From Bacillota bacterium (GTDB lineage Bacteria; Bacillota_A; Clostridia; Lachnospirales; Lachnospiraceae): DNA of 64,000 bases. Shown piece after piece: positions 8,473 to 16,689 of the stretch. Each line of letters starts with the position of its first letter. The stretch's first letter is position 1. The notes below the pieces were generated by a model. It saw nothing but the letters and a program-made list of their open reading frames with translations, made no database searches and was not told the DNA's origin. Both the position numbers and the translations under genes were made by a program. The stretch spans positions 36,630 to 100,629 of the forward strand of contig JAEZTQ010000110.1 of NCBI GenBank assembly GCA_023443625.1. Reading direction: 5' to 3'.

Positions 8473-9141
8473 ATGACAGTAAAAAATGTAGTAGTAAAGG
8501 AACCCGGAAGTGCTATTACTCATTTCATTGGTATGCTTATGGCTGTTTTTGCCGCTTTGCCTCTTTTAATAAAAGCTGCTGTGCACCCAAACAGCATTCA
8601 TATCCTTTCCCTGAGTATCTTCATTCTAAGTATGATCTTATTATATACCGCCAGTACGGTGTATCATACCTTTGGTAAGACTAAGAAGGCTCATCTTCGA
8701 CTAAAAAAATTGGACCATATGGCAATCTATGTTCTCATAGCTGGAACCTATACTCCCATTTGTGTAATTGCTCTCCAGGGCCGTATGGGTATTGGTTTAT
8801 TGATTCTAATTTGGACCTTAGCTATATTGGGGATAATTGTTACTGGCTTTTGGGTTAACTGCCCCAAATGGTTTTCCGCTGCTGTATATATTACTATGGG
8901 CTGGACCTGTGTTCTTGCCTTCACTCAATTGATTAATTCCCTTCCTATTGCTGGTTTTTATTGGCTTTTAGCCGGAGGAATTATCTATACGGTAGGTGGT
9001 ATAATTTATGCATTAAAATTACCTATTTTCAACAATAAACATAAAAATTTCGGCTCTCATGAGATCTTTCACCTCTTCTGCATCGGCGGAAGCTTCTGCC
9101 ACTTCATGCTAATGTATTTATATCTAGCCGCAATGCCATAA
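8473..9141 (+). CDS. haemolysin III family membrane protein (PAQR/YqfA-like)
   Basis: 222-residue protein with seven predicted membrane segments. PAQR/HlyIII metal-site residues are present: YTASTVYHTF, KLDHMAIY, and the C-terminal HEIFHLFCIGGSFCH. Family members bind zinc and affect membrane fluidity or lipid metabolism; the haemolysin name is historical. AAAAAGGAG precedes ATG 8473. It is transcribed alone, divergent from the DUF951 operon; the 290-bp gap between them shows no clear element to me. Confidence 0.88.
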   Translation: MTVKNVVVKEPGSAITHFIGMLMAVFAALPLLIKAAVHPNSIHILSLSIFILSMILLYTASTVYHTFGKTKKAHLRLKKLDHMAIYVLIAGTYTPICVIALQGRMGIGLLILIWTLAILGIIVTGFWVNCPKWFSAAVYITMGWTCVLAFTQLINSLPIAGFYWLLAGGIIYTVGGIIYALKLPIFNNKHKNFGSHEIFHLFCIGGSFCHFMLMYLYLAAMP

Positions 9142-9189
9142 GATTAATCGTGCATATGTGCATCCTCACAGAGTTTTATTAAGGGAATA

Positions 9190-9378
9190 AAACAAGACCA
9201 CCCCTTGGGGTGGTCTCAAGCATATCTATGTTAAGCAGCCGAATAGTTCTAGTAGGGTATCAAGGCAGTAAGCTGTACACTCTTTCATGAGGTATAAGGG
9301 ATTCGGTTGCGAATGATCAAAGATATGTATCCTATCCCGATAAAACTGTCCTGCTACCCTTTAACATAGTTACTACAT
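9190..9378 (-). ncRNA. structured small RNA, possibly 6S-like
   Basis: On the reverse strand a TATAAT box (about 9379-9390) starts a transcript of about 185 nt that ends at a strong terminator (9195-9216, GACCACCCC/GGGGTGGTC, then TTGTTTTATT). The 5' end CTATGTTAA (9361-9369) pairs perfectly with TTAACATAG (9226-9234), closing a long hairpin with further AGGGTA/TACCCT pairs. Size, closing stem and interior bulges would fit a 6S RNA, but I cannot identify conserved 6S sequence. It lies downstream of gpi and convergent with the HlyIII gene, whose transcript the hairpin may also stop. Confidence 0.45.
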
Positions 9379-9472
9379 TATACTCTACTAAAACTTTATT
9401 GTTACTATAAACCTTGCTGGTTACTAGAACATAATTTCATGTAAGTTAATTCGGCTGCTAATTTTTTATTAA

Positions 9473-10822
9473 TTATAATCTCTTTAATAGTTCTTCCCTC
9501 TCAACTTCAAAACCGGGTTTTCCAAGAAGAGCAAACATATTCTTCTTATAGCTTTCAACTCCCGGTTGATCAAAAGGATTTACCCCAAGCATATACCCGC
9601 TTACACCGCAGGCAAATTCAAAGAAATAGAATAATTCTCCAAGATAGAATTCATTTTGTTCAGGTATGGAAATCTGTAAATTTGGAACATTTCCATCAGT
9701 ATGAGCAAGGAGTGTACCCTGCATTGCACTCTTATTAATAAAGTCAACACTCTTGCCTGCCAGATAGTTCAAACCATCCAGATCTACTTCTTCCTCTTCC
9801 AGAATAATCTCAGTCGTAGATTTTTCTATATTAATTACAGTTTCAAATAGTGTACGCTGTCCATCCTGTATAAATTGACCCATGGAGTGAAGATCTGTTG
9901 TAAAATCTACCGCAGCAGGAAAGATACCCTTCTGATCCTTACCTTCGCTCTCGCCATATAATTGCTTCCACCATTCAGATACGAAGTGGAGTGATGGTTC
10001 ATAGTTAACAAGAATCTCAATATTCTTCCCCTTACGTAGTAATACATTACGTACCGCCGCATATTTTAAGGCATCATTATCTTCAAATTTCTTGTTAAGG
10101 CAGTAATTTCTCATGCTTGCTGCCCCTTCCATGAGCTTTACGATATCTGCGCCACTCACTGCAATGGGAAGTAAACCTACTGCTGTTAATACGGAGAAAC
10201 GTCCACCTACATCATCTGGGACAATGAAGCTTTCATAACCTTCTTCATTAGCAAGATTTTTGAGAGCACCTCTTGCCTTATCTGTTGTAGCATATATTCT
10301 CTTCGCCGCTTCCTTATTACCATACTTCTCCTTTAGAAGCTTTTTAAATACGCGGAAAGCAATGGCTGGCTCTGTTGTAGTACCGGACTTACTGATTATA
10401 TTGACAGAGAAGTCTCTATCACCTATAACATCCTTTAGGTGATTCATATAATTACTGCTAATATTATTTCCACAGAAATAGATCTCTGGTGTCTTTCTTA
10501 CTTCTTTAGATACACTATTATAAAAGCTATGTCTTAAGAATTCAATAGCAGCTCTGGCTCCTAGATAGGAACCACCAATTCCAATAACAAGCAGCACCTC
10601 AGAATCCTGCTGAATTTTAGCTGCCGCCTTTTGAATACGGGCAAACTCCTCCTGATCATAATCCACGGGAAGGTCAATCCACCCTAGAAAATCCTTGCCA
10701 GAACCTGTCTTTTCTACTAGAACTTTTTGTGCAGCTTCTGCTTGAGACTTTATCATATCTATCTCTGAATCAGAGACGAAATTTTTTGCTACAGAATAAT
10801 CAAATGAAACCTTGTTCGCCAT
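9473..10822 (-). CDS. pgi: glucose-6-phosphate isomerase
   Basis: 449-residue Firmicutes-type phosphoglucose isomerase interconverting glucose-6-phosphate and fructose-6-phosphate in glycolysis. Visible motifs include [17 protein letters not shown], the phosphate-binding SKSGTTTEP, and the catalytic loop LYGESEGKD; the C-terminal [14 protein letters not shown] is typical. Length matches the family. AAAGGAAG precedes ATG 10822. It appears monocistronic; its 3' flank holds a structured RNA region with mutually exclusive helices. Confidence 0.96.
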   Translation of the reverse strand: MANKVSFDYSVAKNFVSDSEIDMIKSQAEAAQKVLVEKTGSGKDFLGWIDLPVDYDQEEFARIQKAAAKIQQDSEVLLVIGIGGSYLGARAAIEFLRHSFYNSVSKEVRKTPEIYFCGNNISSNYMNHLKDVIGDRDFSVNIISKSGTTTEPAIAFRVFKKLLKEKYGNKEAAKRIYATTDKARGALKNLANEEGYESFIVPDDVGGRFSVLTAVGLLPIAVSGADIVKLMEGAASMRNYCLNKKFEDNDALKYAAVRNVLLRKGKNIEILVNYEPSLHFVSEWWKQLYGESEGKDQKGIFPAAVDFTTDLHSMGQFIQDGQRTLFETVINIEKSTTEIILEEEEVDLDGLNYLAGKSVDFINKSAMQGTLLAHTDGNVPNLQISIPEQNEFYLGELFYFFEFACGVSGYMLGVNPFDQPGVESYKKNMFALLGKPGFEVEREELLKRL

Positions 10823-10945
10823 TTTTTTACTTCCTTTCTTTTTTATTATATTTTAACAAAGGCGAACTTTTTATTCAATGCTTTTCTATTTCAGAATTCA
10901 TGTATTAAAGTATAATTATATAGGATTGTTTAATAATGTTGTCTT

Positions 10946-12136
10946 TTATGCAAAGAACTCCTTTAAAACGTCCTCAATTACCTTTTCTTCTTGCTGATTA
11001 TTCATTCCATTTGCTTTTTTAGGCTTTGATAAATTATTCTTATATTGTTTGGCAATCTCTGATTTCTCTTTATCAAGTCTTGATTTCTCTTCCTTTAAAA
11101 ATGCTGCTCTTTCCTTAGCTTTTGTAATCTCATCTAACTCCTCAATGAGTAGATCCATATCCTTTTTTTCAGAGGGATCCCTAAGTTCTTCCTCAATACT
11201 ATGTAACAACTTTTCCTTTTCTTCTGCTTTCTGCTTTTTAAGTTCTAAGGCCTCTTGCTTTTCTAAAGCTTTCCTCTTTAATTCAGCACGTCTAGCCTCC
11301 AATGCTTCCTTTTCTTCCTCTAATTTAAGTCGCTCTTCTTCCCTACGTCTTGCAGCTTGAAGTTTCCTTTCTTCCAACCTTTGTCTTTCTTCTTCCTTTC
11401 TGGCTTCTTCAATTTTACGTTGCTCCTCCTCTTTCTTAGCTGCCTGTAATCTTTTCTCTTCATCTTTCTTTAGTTTTACTTCTCTTCTCCGACTCAACTC
11501 ATCCTTTGATACTTCTTTATCCGAGAGAGTTGATGATGCAGCACTAATCTGCTTATTAGCTTCTGCTGCCTGTAAGAATTCTCGCCTCTGTTGCTCTATT
11601 AATTCCGGTGAATTAGCCTCTTGCTCCATCCTTACTTTGCAGAAATTCTCCAGATAATCCAGTAGATTAATCCTGACCATCTTCTTTTTACTTGCTAAAT
11701 TCATACTTTTATCCACAAGTATCAATATCGCACAGGAGAGAATACCCACTGCTCCTGAGAACAAAATCTTATCTTGTCCACATTTATAGAAAACACCAAA
11801 CACCGTTAAAACAGGTACTACCAAGAGATTAGCAAAGAGAACTTGTCCACATAGATTGTCCCAAGTGGATAGTAAAAGTCCACAGAATCTATACCTTAAT
11901 ATAGTTTTATCCACGAATGTATCCACATTATTCACACCTATCTTCAATTTGAAGCAGGTTTCAAACTTCATTTTCATATGCTTTAGAGTCTTATTCTTAG
12001 TTTCACCAACATTATCCGATTCCTTCACTAAATGTTTATATACCAGATTAACCATTAGACGAATCAAAAGTCCTAATCCACCCAGCGCTCCATAGGTATA
12101 AATAACAATCTCCCTTTCAAATAAGTTTTGAATCAT
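10946..12136 (-). CDS. membrane protein with long charged coiled coil
   Basis: I do not recognise a named family. The N terminus has a membrane segment (IVIYTYGALGGLGLLIRLMV) and two more near residues 100-145 (VLFANLLVVPVLTVFGVFY, LFSGAVGILSCAILILV). From about residue 165 onward the protein is a Glu/Lys/Arg-rich coiled coil (EEQRKIEEARKEEERQR and similar) to about residue 370. This suggests a membrane-anchored rod reaching into the cytoplasm. A scaffold or envelope role is possible but not shown. It follows the PEGA-domain gene on the same strand with a 177-bp gap. Confidence 0.6.
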   Translation of the reverse strand: MIQNLFEREIVIYTYGALGGLGLLIRLMVNLVYKHLVKESDNVGETKNKTLKHMKMKFETCFKLKIGVNNVDTFVDKTILRYRFCGLLLSTWDNLCGQVLFANLLVVPVLTVFGVFYKCGQDKILFSGAVGILSCAILILVDKSMNLASKKKMVRINLLDYLENFCKVRMEQEANSPELIEQQRREFLQAAEANKQISAASSTLSDKEVSKDELSRRREVKLKKDEEKRLQAAKKEEEQRKIEEARKEEERQRLEERKLQAARRREEERLKLEEEKEALEARRAELKRKALEKQEALELKKQKAEEKEKLLHSIEEELRDPSEKKDMDLLIEELDEITKAKERAAFLKEEKSRLDKEKSEIAKQYKNNLSKPKKANGMNNQQEEKVIEDVLKEFFA

Positions 12137-12313
12137 AAAAAGCCCCTCCCTTTTCCATAAATTTACAACTATTATAGCTTACTATAATAATTTTGAAAAG
12201 AGAGAGGTCTAAAAATCGATAGACATTATTCTTAGGATTATATCATAATCCCCTTTGGATATCTGTAAACTTTGATAGTTTGACAATTTATGATTTTAGT
12301 TTTGTATACTAAA

Positions 12314-13780
12314 TCATTCCTTGGACTGGGTAAGTGCCGGGAAGGTGAAGTATGCATCTAATCCATCATTTTCTATATCTACAGTATAGCTCATGGTTTC
12401 ATAGCCATCACGGATAAAGGTAAGAACATGAGTTCCAATGACTTTATCAAAGCTACAAGGTGCAATTCCCATAAAGTCACCGTTTAAATATACCGATGCA
12501 TCTGCTGGATTCTGGACATAAATTTTATGGCCTATTTCAACAGTATTTCCAGAATTGGGGGTTGTGGAAGTACCACCACCATTATTACCATTTGTATCTG
12601 TTGGGTTGGTATTAGAACCTCCTATATTGGAATTGTTCGGATTATCCACCTCTGTTACTGAGCCTGAACCCGTATCTGTTTCTGTGGCAACTGGATCTTT
12701 CTTGGTAGCCACTGGTGGAAGATCAATTCTAATTGTTTTACTGCTTGAATCTACATCTATGGTGCCATTGTAAGTAGTATATCCTCCTAGGGATGCTATT
12801 ACTACATGCTGTCCATAGGTTAATTCTATGGGATTAGAATAATTCGTGTTCACTCTGTCTATGTATAAATCTGCTCCCATTGGTGATATCTCAAAGGTGA
12901 TTTTCCCAAGCTTAAGCCCTTCCGGTCCCAAATCACTTAAGGTAACATAGGTTACTTCATTGCGTTCAATAGTCACGCTTTTCGTAGCACTATACCTTCC
13001 ATTCTCCACAGTCAGATTAAAGGTTCCCTCTTGTACTGTAATCTCTAAGTCCTCTGTAATCTGCTGCATTGACTCATAGCCTATGGTTATATCATTGCCT
13101 ATATAGTCTTCATAATCTTTAAGCTTTACCAAACCATGGCCTTTGGTAACATTTATAGACCATATAGTCTCTTCATAACCCCATACCGTTAGCTCATCCT
13201 GCTCAGCCAGATTTTCTACGGGAATGAAGTCCGTACCATCAAGGATAGTGATATCATCACTAAATTTATATTTTGTGGAAGCTATTTTCATAATCTTATC
13301 AGAAAGATTAATACTCATATTATTAACCCCTGGATATATCCAGGCCCTTTTGGAAATATTCAAACTGGTCAGTTTGTTCTTATCCTTCTGATAATCAACA
13401 TCAACCATACTTCCTAGGGTTATTTGACTTATTGAAATTATCTTACCGTATTTATCTGTAATATTGGATCCACCATTATAACTAAGAACAATCTCTTCTT
13501 CTCTTTCTACATCAAAAAGTGTAATCTGATTCTTCCCAGTATCAATTCCTTTAACAACTGCCAGGATTGGATTATTTGTTGCTACTGCCTGATTAGCCTC
13601 CTCTTTTGTTGACTGTTGTTTTGTTTTACCTGTATTTATCCCACTACTTGTATTTTGTGCCGTAGCAAACATAGTAGCAAGGAGAATAACAGTGATAAAG
13701 CCAAGACCCATTAATAGAAAGATTATAGGCCTGGTATTTACTCGATAATTATGCTTAAGTCCCTTGTTCCATAGTTTCAT
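12314..13780 (-). CDS. membrane-anchored PEGA-domain protein
   Basis: 488 residues with one N-terminal membrane anchor (about 16-37, IIFLLMGLGFITVILLATMF) and the rest outside the membrane. The middle region is beta-rich (about 70-270). A first PEGA domain lies at about 300-350 (GADLYIDRVNTNYSNPIEL...GQHVVIASLGGY), a low-complexity Asn/Gly/Thr/Ser linker at about 365-420, and a second PEGA domain at the C terminus (ADASVYLNGDFMGIAPCSF...GTHVLTFIRDGYETMSY). PEGA repeats are cell-surface modules of unclear function. A role in the envelope or spore shell is inference. Confidence 0.75.
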   Translation of the reverse strand: MKLWNKGLKHNYRVNTRPIIFLLMGLGFITVILLATMFATAQNTSSGINTGKTKQQSTKEEANQAVATNNPILAVVKGIDTGKNQITLFDVEREEEIVLSYNGGSNITDKYGKIISISQITLGSMVDVDYQKDKNKLTSLNISKRAWIYPGVNNMSINLSDKIMKIASTKYKFSDDITILDGTDFIPVENLAEQDELTVWGYEETIWSINVTKGHGLVKLKDYEDYIGNDITIGYESMQQITEDLEITVQEGTFNLTVENGRYSATKSVTIERNEVTYVTLSDLGPEGLKLGKITFEISPMGADLYIDRVNTNYSNPIELTYGQHVVIASLGGYTTYNGTIDVDSSSKTIRIDLPPVATKKDPVATETDTGSGSVTEVDNPNNSNIGGSNTNPTDTNGNNGGGTSTTPNSGNTVEIGHKIYVQNPADASVYLNGDFMGIAPCSFDKVIGTHVLTFIRDGYETMSYTVDIENDGLDAYFTFPALTQSKE

Positions 13781-13885
13781 TTTATCTTACCTCATTGGTA
13801 TCCTATAAATAGATTTGTATGAAATCCTTTTCCATCTTTTATATGTATTATAACTTACAAAATATGATAATTCAATCCTATTAAT

Positions 13886-14971
13886 CTATAGGATACTCAT
13901 TAGCTTCTGAAGGAACATTTCCTTTTTGGAATTTTGCTCTCCGATGGTATTGAGTTTTTGTATATTTCTGCCCGATACCCAGGACTTTTTACCATTATAA
14001 TAGAAATTAGTTATCTTCCAAAATTTTTCTGGATACAAAAGTAGTAGATATAAGATATTTAATTCTGGCTTAGAAATAGATTTTACCCTGTCATAGGCTT
14101 CTATAATATTACTTCCATAGAGAATATCCCAGTCATTTTTCTCCATTACCTTGCGAATAAATTGATATAGATCCCCTATCTGTAATCCGATATAGCTCTT
14201 TTCAAAATTAGTTGTGGCTATCAAACCCCCTCCTGATCCTAGTTCAGCTGCGCTAAGAGGCTGCTTATTAATCCAACCGGGTGGTACATAAGTTCTTGCT
14301 ATGGCTTCGGATTTATTCTTCAACATAATAATATTGTGGTAAGTATAATTTCCATGACATACATTTTGATCTTTAATAGCTTCTTTTAACAGCACATCAT
14401 AGGAAGACCCTAAGAGTAGGTCTAAAGCATTAAGTCCCTGCTCATAAAATGTATCATAATAATTTAAATAAAGTAGCTCAAATTCGTTCTTTTGCCGCTT
14501 ATCACGGATGTAGGCTTTAACACGTTTTAATTCTCTATTACGCTTATCAAAGGTCTCTACAAGATCAGGCGAAATATTATACTCTTGTTGCTCCTTCGTA
14601 AAATCTACATTCTTTAATACAGAATGCAGTCTGGCTAAATTGGCTGCAGCAGCTTCGATTTGGGATAACTCCCTCAGATTGCATTCCTCGCCCCAGAACC
14701 AGTTCTTCATAACATACTGTCCACCTGCTCCATCCTCTGCAATGATATCATCATCTATTGTCTTTACAAAGACATCCGTATTAGGATAGCCATAAAGAGA
14801 CAGATGCTCTTTCACCTTGTTTTCAAACAAGGCCCTGTTCCTTGAGCCTTCAAAGCATTTATAAAGCTTCAAGCCGCAGTCAGTCTCAAGTAAAAAGGCA
14901 CCCCGCGCTCTATATATATTGTATACCTTCAGGTGATAATTTTTTAATACTTCTTGGCTTTTATCCTCCAC
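13886..14971 (-). CDS. CotS-like spore coat protein (kinase-fold, probable pseudokinase)
   Basis: 361 residues of the CotS/aminoglycoside-phosphotransferase fold. N-lobe features are LLETDCGLKLYKCFEG (Lys35/Lys38) and the coat-family insertion WFWGEECNLRE. The catalytic loop reads CHGNYTYHNI (H206, N208, N213), so the usual catalytic Asp is Asn; the following metal-binding DF is ATTNF (N255). The DLYQFIRK motif typical of CotS is kept. CotS-family proteins assemble in the spore coat. Loss of both Asp suggests a structural or binding role. The gene sits next to cca on the same strand but is separated from it by a terminator. Confidence 0.8.
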   Translation of the reverse strand: MEDKSQEVLKNYHLKVYNIYRARGAFLLETDCGLKLYKCFEGSRNRALFENKVKEHLSLYGYPNTDVFVKTIDDDIIAEDGAGGQYVMKNWFWGEECNLRELSQIEAAAANLARLHSVLKNVDFTKEQQEYNISPDLVETFDKRNRELKRVKAYIRDKRQKNEFELLYLNYYDTFYEQGLNALDLLLGSSYDVLLKEAIKDQNVCHGNYTYHNIIMLKNKSEAIARTYVPPGWINKQPLSAAELGSGGGLIATTNFEKSYIGLQIGDLYQFIRKVMEKNDWDILYGSNIIEAYDRVKSISKPELNILYLLLLYPEKFWKITNFYYNGKKSWVSGRNIQKLNTIGEQNSKKEMFLQKLMSIL

Positions 14972-15049
14972 AGCTAACCCTCCTAACTAATGATACACCC
15001 GTCTTTCTAATATTATGATATGACTTTCAGATTCATGTATATAAAAAAG

Positions 15050-15083
15050 CCTCAGAAGAATAACTTTTATAATCTTCTGAGAC
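15050..15083 (-). terminator. terminator downstream of cca
   Basis: On the reverse strand GTCTCAGAAGA pairs with TCTTCTGAGGC across an AT-rich loop, followed by TTTTTTATAT. It separates cca from the CotS-like gene. Confidence 0.85.
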
Positions 15084-15124
15084 TTAATTTTAAATATCCT
15101 TATTTTGCCTATTGTCATTAGAGT

Positions 15125-16498
15125 TTAACAATATTTATCTGCTAACCCATGATATATTTCAATTAATTTTTCTTTTTGATTAAGCTTTGGATCTTCAATT
15201 ACTGCTTCAAGTAATTCATTTAATATGGTTCCCATAGCCCTGCCCGGCTTTAACCCTTCTTTGATGAGGTCCTTTCCATTAATATCTAGATCTTTTAAAG
15301 CCACACATTCTTCCTTTTCTAAAATCTGCGCATATATTCTTCTAGCCTGGTCTAGCTTATCCTCTTTCTCCCTTATAAGCTTGGGATTTTTGGCTGAGGT
15401 ATCTGCTCTATTTACCTCAAATAACAGCTCCATATATTCTTTTCCTATTTTGGAAGCTGCTCTTCTCATCCCAGGGGGTGTTAAGACAAATCGGTAATCA
15501 TGCCAACGTATCAAATGAATTACTGCATTTAGCGTATCATTATCAAATTTTAACCTCTTAAGAATCTTTTTAGCTGTAATGGCTCCCTTTTCCTGATGAC
15601 CATAAAAATGATTTTGTCCATCCTTACCCAGGGTTATTGTTCCTGGCTTCTCAATATCATGCAACAACATGGTCCATTTTAAAACCATCTTATCACTTAT
15701 GGAAAAAGTAGATAGTTCAGTACCTTTACCAACTTCTGAAACAGCACGTATTGTATGTTCCCCTACGGTATATATATGATGAATATTCTTTTGCTCAGTA
15801 ACCATCATAGCATCAAATTCAGGTAAAATAACTCTTGTTATCCCTACTTCATATAGGAGCCGCAGCCTATCAGGATGATCTGATAAAATTAGTTTGGTTA
15901 GTTCCTCCCGAATACGTTCTGCACTGATATTGTTAAGATTCTCTGCCTTAGTAGCTATGGCTCTCATGGTCTCTTCTTCAATCATAAAGTCCAACTGAGC
16001 TGAAAAACGAACTGCTCGAAGTATTCTAAGGGCATCCTCGTCAAATCGCTCCTGGGCACTTCCAACACAACGAATAACACCTCTTTGAATATCCTCCATG
16101 CCACCGAAAAGATCCACAAAGCCTTCTGTTTCATTATAGGCCATGGCATTTATGGTGAAATCTCTGCGTTTTAAATCTTCTGCTAAGCTTGAAGTAAAGG
16201 ATACCTCCTTGGGATGTCGGTTATCCTCATACTCTCCATCAAGGCGATAAGTTGTTACCTCATAATGCTCCTTATCCAGTAAAACAGTAACCGTTCCATG
16301 AGCAATTCCAGTATCCACAGTTCGTTTAAAGATTTTCTTTACCTCCACAGGAGTAGCAGAGGTAGTAATATCCCAGTCCTGTGGCGTCCTGCCAAGCACC
16401 ATATCCCGAACACAACCACCTACGGCATAAGCCTCAAAGCCGTGACTCATAAGCACATTTATTATTTCATTTACTTTCTCGGGAACTTGAAAATTCAT
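15125..16498 (-). CDS. cca: CCA tRNA nucleotidyltransferase with HD domain
   Basis: 457-residue class II nucleotidyltransferase that adds or repairs the 3' CCA of tRNA. The head domain shows GGCVRDMVLGR (about 28-38), the metal-binding pair in DWDITT (about 42-47) and RRDFTINAMAY. An RNA-binding domain follows (ALRILRAVRFSAQL) and then an HD domain (LLHDIEKPGT, HLIRWHDYR). An HD-carrying form is common in Clostridia. CCA addition needs no template, so one enzyme suffices. The start ATG 16498 is preceded by a GGAGGC-like site. Confidence 0.93.
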   Translation of the reverse strand: MNFQVPEKVNEIINVLMSHGFEAYAVGGCVRDMVLGRTPQDWDITTSATPVEVKKIFKRTVDTGIAHGTVTVLLDKEHYEVTTYRLDGEYEDNRHPKEVSFTSSLAEDLKRRDFTINAMAYNETEGFVDLFGGMEDIQRGVIRCVGSAQERFDEDALRILRAVRFSAQLDFMIEEETMRAIATKAENLNNISAERIREELTKLILSDHPDRLRLLYEVGITRVILPEFDAMMVTEQKNIHHIYTVGEHTIRAVSEVGKGTELSTFSISDKMVLKWTMLLHDIEKPGTITLGKDGQNHFYGHQEKGAITAKKILKRLKFDNDTLNAVIHLIRWHDYRFVLTPPGMRRAASKIGKEYMELLFEVNRADTSAKNPKLIREKEDKLDQARRIYAQILEKEECVALKDLDINGKDLIKEGLKPGRAMGTILNELLEAVIEDPKLNQKEKLIEIYHGLADKYC

Positions 16499-16571
16499 TG
16501 ATTGCCTCCAGTGGATAACATATATGGTTCATTATTTATTCTTGTTTTATTGTTATTCAGATTATAACAAA

Positions 16572-16595
16572 GCATCCTTGATATTTCAAGGATGC
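16572..16595 (-). terminator. terminator downstream of the LRR gene
   Basis: GCATCCTTGA and CAAGGATGC form a tight hairpin; the reverse strand continues TTTGTTAT. It lies between the LRR gene and cca. Confidence 0.7.
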
Positions 16596-16689
16596 CTATA
16601 CTCATTATTACCAGTCTGTATAATTTTATAGCAGAAACTACTATAACAACTAACCCTTCTATTTCACACAAAGCCCATAGTCAACCTGC

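Noticed and set aside
11049..11360. Forward Ser/Phe-rich frame opposite the coiled-coil gene
   Set aside because: It is the complement of Glu/Lys-rich coiled-coil codons.
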